Shown piece by piece: positions 45,045 through 54,732 of a stretch of 64,000 nt of DNA; the stretch's first letter is position 1; every line of letters begins with the position of its first letter. Location of the stretch: positions 54,196,250 through 54,260,249 of the forward strand of contig CM049318.1 of assembly GCA_026874595.1 (NCBI GenBank), read 5' to 3'. The notes under the pieces were generated by a model that made no database searches, was not told the origin of the DNA, and saw only the letters and a list, made by a program, of their open reading frames with translations. The position numbers were made by a program, and so were the translations under genes. Source of the stretch: Sipunculus nudus (taxonomy: Eukaryota; Annelida; Sipuncula; Golfingiida; Sipunculidae).

Positions 45045-48000
45045 CATTTCGATTACCTTGCAGCGTGAAACTTGAATACAGAGTTGAGTGCAACCGGGAC
45101 TTTTACGGGCCGTACTGTGACAGACACTGCATCGTGAATGAACTCACAGAACATAACTTTGAATGCAACCCCAATAGTGGACACAAACAATGCAAGCAAG
45201 GTAAGCAGAAAGATTACACCAATAGTAACATATACAGAACAACTTGAAAAATTATGGTACTATACTATACATAATTCATTTTTACTGCATGTCACTATAT
45301 TATGAATTCTTGTTTACAACACAAGTGATGGAGGACTCGAGCCCGGACATGGATTCTAATCAGGACTCGAGTCCACATTTTTTTAACTCGGACTTGGATT
45401 CAAATTCGAAAGTAAAGACTTGAGAAATAAGGCCGAGTCTATATCGAGTTCAGAAGAAGGAAAGCTCTGTCACATAAATATAAACTTATTTATTTTACAT
45501 GGATTGTACAAATAGTTATTATAACTAATCGAGGCACTCTCCATGGCTCCGGTGATGGCGTTCGGTAGTCTGCAGAGGTGGAGAAAACCGGAGTACCCGG
45601 GGAAAACCACCGGCCTTGGACGGGCAACTACAACCCACTCTCATAGCCACGCCGAGGATCGAACCCGGGTCGCCAGCGGAGATAGCCAAGCGTTTTAACA
45701 CTCAGCTGTCCAGGCCCCTAAATTTATATATATACATATTATAAAGCTATTATTATAAAGCAAATTACTAACAAAATATTTTACAAAAGACTATTTTCTA
45801 AGCTTTAGGGCGCTAAAATTTAATTAAACATCTGAGTAGAAAGCATGTGAAACTAACATTAAAATAGTTATGGTAATCTAAAATTTCCATTTTGAAATTC
45901 TTTTCATAAGGTAGTCTTGATTCGACTCGGACTTGGATTCGGGTTCATAATGATGCCGATTTGAACAAGGTGGACATTTACTCGAACCTCAAGGACTCCG
46001 ACTTAGACTCGGACTTGCGTAGTGTAGTCTCGGACATGCACTTGGACTCGAATAGTGTATACTCGACTACATCACTGCACAGAACGCAACCTTCTGGGAA
46101 AACTAGCTGCCTCCTTGAGGTCTGAAGGGAAGTATTTAAGCAAATTTTTCAGATAGCTCTGTTCCATGCGTCTTCCCGGTCACTCTATCCTGTGGCAGTC
46201 TGCAACGTCTGTTTATATGGGGCCAAATGGGTCAAATGACCATTGGAAAACGACTACCAAGCTTTCACTACTCACTTCTGAAGGCTCTAGGGTGTTTGTA
46301 TCAGTCCAAGTGCAACCAACGCGGATTTAAAAAAAAATGACTCCTCCCATATGGTTTCTTTCTGTTTGTCTACTGGGAAGGGTTGATGCCGTCCTGGCTG
46401 CGTGTTTATGGTTGCAAGAGCTGTATATATGACAATATTACGTCACTAAGACGTGACAAATGTCGGGGGCGTATGACGTCACATTTACTGAAGTCAACAG
46501 GTGCAATTGCTACACCTGCTCTCCAGTTACGAAATTGTGAAATTTTCCCTTATCTTTTGAAGGATAGGGTAAACAAGTTCCATGATAAAAGTTATACTGA
46601 TGAGAATATGATGATTTTGTATTTAGGATGGGCTGGCATTGACTGTAATTTCAACATCCAGGAATGTGTGTCTGATCCATGTGTGAACGGCGGAAGGTGT
46701 GAGGACCTCATCAACGAGTACAGGTGCATTTGTCCGGCCGGCTACACAGGTATGTCAGTTAGTACAGCGAATCGACTATGTAAGACATTTTATAGTTTAA
46801 AACCAGGATCGCGAGTGTATGCCTGATGAAAACATAATGAAAATATGGTAAATTATGGAGAAGTAGTTACTCTATCATTAGCGCATGGGTAAGTGAATCA
46901 GACCAGGAAGACCAAAGGGTATATCAAATTACAGAAACTATAGGGCAGAGTAAATCGTGATCGTAAAGATATTGTTCTTCTTATGTACGACGATGTACGA
47001 ATTAAAGACCATGAGGGTAAGGTTAATCCGGAGGATGAGGGTATGAACAAGTACTGCTATTGAATTATAAAAGAATAACTCCAGGGTGATCATCAAACAA
47101 CCAGGCGGATTTGTGAAGAAGGCAGGAGTTATATCATTCGTTCACACAAGCAAAGCATGTAAAATCAAGTAACCTCTACCCACATTTTTACTTTGTTCAA
47201 ATAACCTCCGTCATATGTTATATATATGTCGGTGTGAAAGAATTTAACTATTTTTTTTTCTTTTCAGGTATACACTGTGAAACGCTCAAAGATCTTTGCC
47301 GAGAAAGCCCTTGTCAAAACGGCGGCACCTGTAGACAGATAGAAAACACATATACGTGCACCTGCCTCGACGGTTACAATGGGACAAACTGTGAAAACGA
47401 TATGAATGAATGTTTGAGCCAACCTTGCCGACATGGTACTTGCACTGACTTGGTAAACGGTTTCAGTTGTACCTGCGCATCCGGTTACACGGGTATGACA
47501 TGTGACACAGAGATTAACTTCTGTTCTTCTGACCCCTGCAGCCATGGAGCCACGTGCCTGACGTTAGTTGGAGGCTACCAGTGTCAATGTCCTCCAGGTT
47601 TCAACGGTAGCCATTGTGAAGATGAAATAAACTGGTGCGCTAGCAGTCCTTGTACTGGGGACGCCACATGTATATCAAACGTGACTAGTTATGCATGTTT
47701 GTGTCCTGATGGAAGAACTGGAGTCACCTGTGAGCAATATTTGCCGTTGTGTAGCGTAAATCCATGTCAGAATGGTGGAAACTGCTTCCAGACAGAGGAC
47801 AAAGTTATCTGCTCTTGTGTTCATGGTTTTACGGGTCCAAAGTGCGAAATTGATGTAGATGATTGTGAAAACGGGCCATGCGTAAACGGTACATGTGAAG
47901 ACCTGGTCGGTAATTACAAATGTCACTGCGGTGAAGGGTTCACTGGGAGAAACTGTGAGAGTCGAATTTTGTCCTGCCCTGAGGTCAAATGTAATTGTCC

Positions 48001-49790
48001 CGTTGGATTCAATGGTACCCGTTGTGAGAATAAGGTAAACAGAATACTTCTTTTGAGTATAAACGCAACGAACAACAACCGCATGATTTCTTGCGGAATC
48101 CACAACTGTGATACAATCACAGTTGTAGGAATGACGTGTACAATTAGGCCTTGTTATGGTGAAACGGTAAAAGGCACCAAGAACCATAAAAGTGCTAAAT
48201 ATACACATCAAAATACATCTGTTCGTGTCTTTGGTAGTGAATGAGTCTTTCTGGCAACATTTCAACGTTCCTACATTAATATATTAATGAAACATTATCT
48301 CCTACAGAACCTTGTAAGCCCGCCGTGATTTAAACGTAAACCTGTTGAACTTGTGGGCGGATGTTGAACGACTGGTACTCTGCACACACCCCTATTAACG
48401 CCCGCTTTTTCCAGTTCCAACAGCAATCATATCAGAGCGGGGTCCAAGTCTAAATTCCATTGCAAAGGACATTGGGGCACTTCAAATTCCATGGCCGCTT
48501 CTTCTCTATGTAAACATTAGGGTTCTTGGTAGATTTAAGGATATGTAGGGCATTTAAGCATCACATTGATGCTTCGACCTTTCAGAAGTTTCATAAAACA
48601 TCCAAAGACAGCGCAAAGGTAATTATTTTATGTTTACACGAAAAAGTCACTTATAAAATTCCAAAGGGGTCTCCTATTAGGAACCTAACAAGGCGTTATC
48701 ATAACTGTCACTCCCAAGACGTAGTTGAAGTGCAGCAGATATAATCGTAATAAAGCGTCTTGGGACGAGACAACCGCATGATGTACATTGATATACTGAC
48801 ACCTTTCAGGGACACGGCACGTGGAGTGACGTAATTGTCCTCTGTGACGTAACGACTCTCACGATTTAAACTTATTTAAATTTTTTTAATGATTTACATT
48901 TTGAGGCCGAACATCCCCCGCCATCTTCGTTAGTGTTTGCATTTTGGAAGGGGGGGGGGGGGGGGGGGGGGCAGCGAAACAATATAACATTTTCGTTAAA
49001 TATGAAGTGAACAGTTGGTTTTCTGGAATTTACTCAATGAAATAAATTTTCTTTTTCAACAGGATGTACAGACACGATGTCAGGATTTGGGAAAGCGGCC
49101 TGTACCAGGTAGGCCTATAGCATCTCGTCCTCTGTTCCCAGAATGAACGTAATCGGACATATGTTTGTCTTAATAATGAAAACAAGTTGTTATATCACTT
49201 TCAATTATGAAACAAAGGACCCTTTTGGAATAGAGTTATATGTTGTATTTGTAACATAGATATATTTTTAGAAGTCCTGAACATATCAATAAAGCGAATT
49301 AGCGAAAAATAAAAGTAAATAAGTAAACGATGATGAAGAACATTAAGAACGTTTATCCCACCAGGTTATTATTAACTGCATCTTATTAACGCACATTATC
49401 TGTTTTTCAGTAGTGGCCTTTCATGTCTCATACGAAGGAAAGCCCATCCAGTACGGAAATCTTCCTATACGAGTACCGTACAATACAGTGAAGCTCAACC
49501 AAGGAAATGGGTATAAGCAATCCATCCATGTATTTATCGCTCCGAGGGCTGGATTCTATATGTTCCAGGTGACTGGACTGAGCGGCAAACAGAGGGGGTG
49601 CCTACGCATGAAGAAAAATGCGGCCTTGGAAGGAATCCGCTATGGTCACGGAACATGGGAAACCATGGCCATGACTTTATTCATGATGCTGAATAAAGGG
49701 GACTCTGTTAAAGTTTTAACATGTCAGAATGTCCCTGGGAGTCTGTGTCCCTACTCCTTTAACACATTCAGTGGGTTCCTGATTCACTAA
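41892..49790 (+). CDS. Gene for a secreted MNNL-DSL-EGF-C1q protein (seven exons, 564 residues seen)
   Basis: Exons 41892-42003, 44076-44206, 45064-45200, 46627-46749, 47268-48034, 49063-49108 and 49411-49790 all have AG/GT borders and fit together in phase to one frame ending in TAA. Numbering from the first complete codon: MNNL C-terminal part ~1-80, DSL ~82-133, EGF 1-7 ~140-400, half EGF 404-420, linker 424-439, C1q 440-564. MNNL plus DSL defines the Delta/Jagged Notch-ligand family. Those proteins normally end with a membrane segment and short tail, and here C1q takes that place. A secreted, possibly trimeric, ligand or antagonist is inferred. In immunity-rich molluscs a recognition role for C1q is also possible. 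The first half of MNNL is not found. Confidence 0.85.
42004..44075. other. Intron with (GA)n, a repeat-element fragment and a satellite block
   Basis: (GA)n lies at 42265-42310. 42623-42725 on the - strand matches the end of the 11380-13766 element ('ttagttcagctgactg' and the Ttccgtcc-rich part with 'ccgttaac'), so a fragment of that family without the palindromic repeats is present, perhaps to ~43130. The satellite is listed separately. Confidence 0.5.
43205..43935. repeat. Higher-order tandem repeat, ~296 bp period
   Basis: The phrase 'ggtacccggccgcactgatc' occurs at about 43209, 43396, 43505, 43691 and 43801. The spacing alternates between ~187 and ~109 bp, so two related sub-units alternate to give a ~296 bp period. 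The short sub-unit carries inverted 'ttgttacaattgtaataata' blocks. Copies are nearly identical, indicating recent amplification. Confidence 0.9.
44076..44206 (+). CDS. Exon: end of MNNL and linker to DSL
   Basis: Acceptor tctttacag; reads RRNSFWVAVLNGTNM, then SLKVRRSNPSKEWLPISL; donor ccag|gtaacc with two bases left over. In Delta/Jagged proteins this place holds the 'F-x-L-I-V-E-A' strand followed by a variable loop and a W before the DSL domain. Here FWVAVLNG and EWLP fit that layout. An N-glycosylation sequon (NGT) is visible. Confidence 0.7.
44703..44870. mobile_element. Small hAT-like MITE in intron
   Basis: The inverted ends 'aaacggatccaggggggg' and 'ccctggatccgcccctgg' enclose ~150 bp, with the same end type as 19725-20735 and 17842-18038. 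A (TA)n tract follows at 44977-45042, just before the DSL exon. Confidence 0.55.
45064..45200 (+). CDS. Exon: DSL domain
   Basis: Acceptor ccttgcag, donor caag|gtaagc. It codes VKLEYRVECNRDFYGPYC, then DRHC and onward to HKQCKQG. Cysteine spacing is C-x8-C-x3-C-x11-C-x8-C, and the sixth Cys comes x8 later in the next exon (GWAGIDC): the DSL pattern of Delta, Serrate/Jagged and LAG-2. The aromatic 'FYG' after the first Cys is conserved. The loop that in canonical ligands reads R-x-R-D-D-x-F-G-H and contacts Notch is replaced by IVNELTEHN. Notch binding is therefore uncertain even though the fold is clear. Confidence 0.93.
45345..46070. repeat. Imperfect GGACTCGGACTTGG-type repeat split by a SINE
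   Basis: Phrases like 'ggactcgag', 'actcggacttgga' and 'gactcggacttg' recur at 45336-45440 and 45905-46055. They flank the SINE at 45488-45718. A low-copy simple repeat of about 12-18 bp, probably one block before interruption. Confidence 0.6.
45488..45718 (-). repeat. tRNA-derived SINE, family A copy 3
   Basis: The reverse complement carries 'gggttcgatcctcggcgtgg' (B box), 'ggtggttttccccgggtact' and the common tail. It lies in the intron between the DSL exon and the first EGF exon. Confidence 0.8.
46627..46749 (+). CDS. Exon: DSL sixth cysteine and EGF repeat 1
   Basis: Acceptor gtatttag, donor acag|gtatgt; phase 1 at both ends, as usual for shuffled EGF exons. GWAGIDC supplies the last DSL cysteine. 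EGF 1 follows, with CVSDPC, VNGGRC and ICPAGYTG, and its last Cys lies in the next exon. The open frame extends upstream of the acceptor without meaning. Confidence 0.92.
47268..48034 (+). CDS. Exon: EGF repeats 2-7 and a half EGF
   Basis: Acceptor cttttcag, donor ataag|gtaaac. It completes EGF 1 (GIHC) and codes six full EGF modules starting LCRESPC, NECLSQPC, NFCSSDPC, NWCASSPC, LCSVNPC and DDCENGPC. Those with NDMNEC, EDEINWC and DVDDC have calcium-binding-type starts. A final truncated module keeps four cysteines (SCPEVKCNCPVGFNGTRC). Six EGFs in one exon, without the usual one-exon-one-module layout, suggests intron loss or a retained ancestral fusion. The antisense open frames are shadows. 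Confidence 0.95.
48035..49062. other. Intron; holds a ~390 bp repeat and a G-run
   Basis: The reading frame stays open for 70 codons past the donor to a stop at 48242-48244, so intron retention would give a C1q-less form with an unrelated tail. A stem-forming pair 'acaactgtgat' / 'atcacagttgt' lies at 48103-48128. A G-run lies at 48950-48971. Confidence 0.5.
48372..48770 (+). repeat. ~390 bp dispersed repeat (copy 2), intact
   Basis: Uninterrupted counterpart of 19558-19724 + 20736-20975. It starts around 'ggtactctgcacacacccct' and ends 'aataaagcgtcttgggacga'. The AATAAA near the end could act as a poly(A) signal, but the repeat's nature is unknown. Confidence 0.7.
49063..49108 (+). CDS. 46-nt microexon linking EGF array to C1q
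   Basis: The acceptor tttcaacag and donor ccag|gtaggc fit exactly: 46 nt enter in phase 0 and leave one base, and the next exon supplies two. It codes DVQTRCQDLGKRPVP, a short linker with one cysteine. The phase agreement is the main evidence. The other frames do not join the flanking exons. Confidence 0.75.
49411..49790 (+). CDS. Last exon: C1q domain
   Basis: The acceptor ctgtttttcag is followed by V-VAFHVSYEGKPI. C1q hallmarks are seen in order: VAF start, LNQGNGY, FIAPRAGFYMFQV, the LNKGDSVKV strand and a terminal FSGFLI, then H and TAA. Length (~125 residues) is normal for C1q, a beta-sandwich that forms trimers and binds diverse ligands outside the cell. There is no collagen stretch before it, as in many mollusc C1q-domain proteins. 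The protein ends here, so it has no membrane anchor. Confidence 0.95.
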
Positions 49791-50175
49791 AAAATCACAG
49801 GAATTATCGATACCGACCCATGCCTTACTCAAAGATAAAATGTAGAATACAGTTAACCGTTAGCATCCTTACATCAAATAATCTAGAATAATATACACCT
49901 CCATATTCCTTTGTATGCTAAGAACAAGTGAAATATTCTATGTTGTTTTCTAACATTTCGGCCAGTCTAAGATTCTTGCGGTTATTTATGAAATACACTA
50001 AGACGTCAAAAAACTTAATGCAATTGCTAATTTGACATGACAGTAATAATTCTCTGCAGAATATTTTCATATTCAAGTATATAGACAGACAGGCAAACCG
50101 AATTCCCCTTCTATGCTTATGTTTATGTTAGAATTAGTCAACTGATGTATCTTAATAAAGTGCTTTGCCTCTCTA
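49791..50175 (+). other. 3' UTR with poly(A) signal
   Basis: AATAAA occurs at 50154-50159, followed by a T/G-rich stretch ('tgtgtgtgtgtgc' near 50204). A ~390 nt 3' UTR is plausible. Confidence 0.55.
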
Positions 50176-51480
50176 TAACATGAGTATGTGAACTTATCCT
50201 TTGATGTGTGTGTGTGCATCTCTTAGTATTGCACAGTTATCGATGGCTTAATATCTAAATGTAATTACCGCATTTAGTGAATAGTTTGAAACTTGACCCT
50301 ATCAGCCCATTACGTATTATGGCTTGTATTAAATCAAGATTAATTATTTGACCTTTTATAAATGTAAGTCCAATGTGCATAGGTTATCCGGTTTTTTTTA
50401 TATACCCATGAGTTGATATTGTGGATGGGGTTAGGGGCTATAATGGTCGCCAATCGTAATCTAAACGTGTCTAACCATGACATCAGGTGGTAAATCAGAC
50501 GGACCAGTTTTTGACAAAAGAACTAAATATGAAGGCCATCAAATGCATGCTCTCATCAACAGGACCTAGTGACCCTTAAACTTCTGGTCACATGTTTGTA
50601 AACACGGGTAGGTGTATCGTGTTTATTGACATTTTGTTGATAAACAAATCTATACAATCATCACAGGGCCTTGTAAAGTACTTTTCATAGCAGGAATTAA
50701 CAAACTTCATTAATGTGTGCCAAGAGCAAGCAAAACACCCCATAAATATTCAGAATTAGTAATTTAAATGTCTGGTTTAAACTACTTTAATTTAATATCA
50801 TATTAGATTTATTCAAGAGAAGATAAATAGAAGAGGATGAAATATGCATCCCAATCCATCAAGATATTAACCCATAAGTTTACATAAAATAATGACTGAA
50901 AAGGTGTCGTTTACAACACTTTTCATCTCATGATTAGTTTAGACACAAGGGATTTAAAATAGAGCATTATATACAAGTAAATCCGTCTACCTGCTTCTAT
51001 GCGCCTGAAACTGGATATCATAGGGTACTATTTGTTCCCTGCTTATTCTCTTCAACGGCGCTTTTTTTGTAGGTTTTATTTTAAAAAAATAAACACATTG
51101 TGAAGTATACAGTTACGTTTTGTAGACACAGTATCGAAAGTACATTGTAGACACGATGTTGGTATTATTTTCTAATTGTTCCCTGTGTCTGTCACGACGG
51201 TCAGACGTGGACATCTTTCTTGAGTGACAGACCACCTTAAATCGGGATAGACTCAGGACAAACACGGGACCACCTTTGTTTTTAAGTACCGGCATCAATG
51301 GTCATGACTCTTTTATATGAACATTTATTTAAAAATGTGATCAAGTTGTCAGTTATTGGAACCATTTTTCAAATATCAATTCATCAGAAAATAACTTTTT
51401 TTTTGCAATATTTATTCCATTAATATTTCAAAATATAGACAGCATAATTTAACAACAATATGACATTGTTTATTTGTAAA
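50176..51480. other. No gene recognised
   Basis: Intergenic AT-rich DNA. The short - strand frame at 51298-51113 has no recognised motif. Confidence 0.4.
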
Positions 51481-51484
51481 AGAT

Positions 51485-51827
51485 ATGGGCACTTGAAAAA
51501 AAATGTAAGCACACCATATGTGACATTTTAGTATATATATATATATACATCAGAATATATGCCTTATTTTTTGGCAATCTTTCATTATTTTTATAGAGAC
51601 CACGTTTTAAAAAAGTGTATATATACAATATCATTAACTTAAAAGGCTGGTCAAATAAAATGTGGTTACACCTTGTGGCCATATTTCATAATGTTATATG
51701 TCTTATTTTTGTCAATATATAACCCCCAAAAATGTGGTCACATCAAACATGACCACATTTCAAAATACAAATATATCATATATGCTTAATTGTTGTCAAT
51801 TTTTTAGTGACCACATTTTAAAATGTG

Positions 51828-51870
<43 letters not shown>

Positions 51871-51965
51871 TACAAATTTAAAAGGATGGTCAAATAAAAT
51901 GTGGTCACACCATGTGACCTTATTTCAAAATATAAATACATCAGAATATGCCTAATTTTTACATT
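51485..51965. repeat. Direct repeats with GTGGTCACA-type motifs
   Basis: 'ggtcaaataaaatgtggt' occurs at about 51649 and 51888. 'gaccaca(t/c)tttaaaa' and 'catcagaatat' blocks recur two or three times with a (TA)n tract between. A degenerate tandem duplication of ~240 bp. Confidence 0.65.
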
Positions 51966-52196
51966 ATTCATTCCCAAAAATTGTTGTCACACCATAATGA
52001 CGTCACGTCATGTTGATGTCCGATGAAAGCGGCTGTAATGACAAAAACAGATTAAGCGTTGTTACCATATTTTGACATGTAATAAACAAAATCTTAAAAA
52101 AGAAGAGCTGAATAAATTTCATTTGATTCGAATAACCTGAACGTCAACTTTATCTTAAAAAGAATTTCAGTGAAATGTGGTCACACTATATTTAAA

Positions 52197-52910
52197 AGAT
52201 AAAGCACTGAATAGAGGTCCTCTAATCTGCACTTTGACCCATTGCAGATGAACAGAGGTCCCCTTATCTGCACTTTGACCCATTGCAGATGAATAGAGGT
52301 CCCCCAGTCTGCACTTTGACCCATTGCAGATGAAGAGAGGTCCACTACTCTGCACTTTGACCCATTGCAGATGAATAGGGGTCGCCTAATCTGCACTTTC
52401 ACCCCTTGCAGATGAAAAGAGATCCCCTTATCTGCTCTTTAACCAATTAAAGATGAATAGAGGTCCCTGAATCTGCACATTTACCCATTGCAGATGAATA
52501 GTCCCCTAATCTGCACTTTTACCTATTGAAGATGAACGGGGTCCCCTAATCTGCACTTTTACCCATTGCAGATGAATAGAGGGCCCCCAGTCTGCACTTT
52601 GACCCATTGCAGATGAATAGAGGTCCCCTACTCTGCACTTTGACCCATTAAAGATGAATAGAGGTCCCTTAATCTGCACATTTACCCATTGCAGATGAAT
52701 AGAGGTCCCCTTATCTGCACTTTTACCCATTGCAGATAGATAAAGGTCCCCTAATTTGCAGTTTTTTTCCATTGCAGATAGATAGAGGTCCCCTAATCTG
52801 CACTTTTACCCTTTGTAGATGAATAGAGGTCCCCTAATCTGCACTTTTACCTATTGAAGATGAATAGAGGTCCCCTAATTTGCAGTTTTACCCATTGCAG
52901 ATGTTACTGT
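52197..52910. repeat. 41 bp satellite, about 17 copies
   Basis: The unit reads 'gcagatgaatagaggtcccc' then 'taatctgcactttgacccat' plus one t. Each unit carries 'atctgca' and 'tgcagat', which can pair as a 7 bp stem. Since 41 is not a multiple of 3, the repetitive - strand frames change phase and are not genes. Confidence 0.92.
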
Positions 52911-53660
52911 CACATTGCGACAAAGGGACTTCAACATCGCAGTCAGTTCATATGATGATAACACTAGAAATTTAGTATCCCCAGACATTAATGTATACCC
53001 CATCAAATATTGGCCCCGATTAACAGAAGCATATATTAACACTTGACAAGCCACCACCGTTTCTTCAGGTGAGACCTTCAAAACCAAGGTCAAGGTTATG
53101 AGGTTTACAAAAATCCTATATATCGACAGATTTGACCTTGATTGTGGAGGTCAAGGTCACAGGTTTTCAAACTCTATCAACAACTTTTCATCTGATGTCT
53201 TTCATTTTGATTTTCAAATTGATACAGCTTTCCAGTTGAGAAAAAATAGTTTTCACCAGATATGGAAACATTCAAGGCGAAGGCCACTCTCATGACCCCA
53301 ATTTATAAATTCCTCATCCCATAACCCATATCTATGCATATGCATAATACGAAAGAAATTTGTCCATTGGTTTTTTACTTATTATACTCACAGTAATGTC
53401 AAATGGCATGATGGGGGAATTAAACGGCGTGAAAACAAGGAAAAGACATAAGATGGCATCACCTGTCTCCCGCATAAGAAAAAGCTATCCAAGATGTTCG
53501 AAATATTTGATTTTTGGACCATTCCATGCATCCCTTATTGAGATATTTAAGATTTTGTGTGATTTTCTAGAAATATTGGTCCGAAAAAGGTTAGGACTCA
53601 AGTTTAAATATACCTCATTTCATAACCAATACCTATGTTTATGCATAATATGAAAGAAAT
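52911..53660. repeat. ~750 bp segment, first copy
   Basis: Starts 'atgttactgtcacattgcga' and matches 53895-54670 at high identity. It contains 'ggaggtcaaggtcacaggtt' near 53145, with a TCAAGGTCA half-site. Function unknown; no coding evidence. Confidence 0.85.
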
Positions 53661-53894
53661 CCCCTAATCTGCACTTTTACCTATTGAAGATGAACAGAGG
53701 TCCCCTAAACTGCACTTTTACCTATTGCAGATGAACAGAGGTCCCCTAAACTGCACTTTGACCCTTTGCAGATGAATAGAAGTCCCTTTATATGCACTTT
53801 GACCCATTAAAGATGAATAGAGGTCCCCTAATCTGCACTTTTACCCATTGCAGATGAATAGAGGTCCCCTAATCTGCACTTTTACCCATTGCAG
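53661..53894. repeat. 41 bp satellite, second block
   Basis: About six units of the same satellite as 52197-52910, placed between the two ~750 bp copies. Satellite plus segment therefore form a duplicated ~990 bp unit. Confidence 0.9.
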
Positions 53895-54732
53895 ATGTTA
53901 CTGTCACATCGCGACAAAGGGACTTCAACATCGCAGTCAGTTCATATGATGATAACACTAGAAATTTAGTATCCCCAGACAGTTATTGTATACCCCATCA
54001 AATATTGGCCCCGATTAACAGAAGCATATGTTGACACTTGACAAGCCGCCACGGTTTCTTCAGGTGTGACCTTCAAAACCAGGGTCAAGGTTATGAGGTT
54101 TACAAAAATCCTATATATCGACAGATTTGACCTTGATGGTGGAGGTCAAGGTCACAGGTTTTCAAACTCTATCAACAACTTTTCATCTGATACCCCCTTT
54201 TGATTTTCAAATTGATACAGCTTTCCAGTTGAGAAAAAATAGTTTTCACCAAATATGGAAACATTCAAGGCGAAGGCCACTCTCATGACCCCAATTTATA
54301 AATTCCTCATCCCATAACCAATATCTATGCATATGCATAATACGAAAGAAATTTGTCCATTGGTTTTTTTACTTATGATGCTCACAGTAATGTCAAATGG
54401 CATGATAGGGGAATTAAACGGCGTGAAAACAAGGAAAGGACATAGGATGGCAACACCTGTCTCAAGAATAAGAAACAGCTATCTAAGATGTTTGGTATAT
54501 TTGATTTTTGGACCATTCCATGCATCCCTTATTCAGATATTTAAGGTTTTGTGTGATTTTCACAAAAAAATTGAAATATTCAGGGTCAAGGCTACTCTCA
54601 TAGTAAAGGTAATGACTCCAGTTTTAATATATCTCATTTCATAACCAATATCTAGGTTTTTGCATAATATGAAAGAAATCTGTCCATTAGTTTTTGAGTT
54701 TGTTACTTATAATGCTCACAGTACTGTCAAAT
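53895..54732. repeat. ~750 bp segment, second copy
   Basis: Repeats 52911-53660 with small indels ('atgttactgtcacatcgcga', 'ggaggtcaaggtcacaggtt') and ends shortly before the LINE tail. Confidence 0.85.

Noticed and set aside
47264-48265. Long - strand frames opposite the EGF exon
   Set aside because: Antisense shadows of the EGF coding sequence, which has regular cysteines on the + strand.
52167-52772. Repetitive - strand frames with HLQWVKVQIRG-type repeats
   Set aside because: The 41 bp unit shifts frame at each copy, so no consistent protein is encoded.
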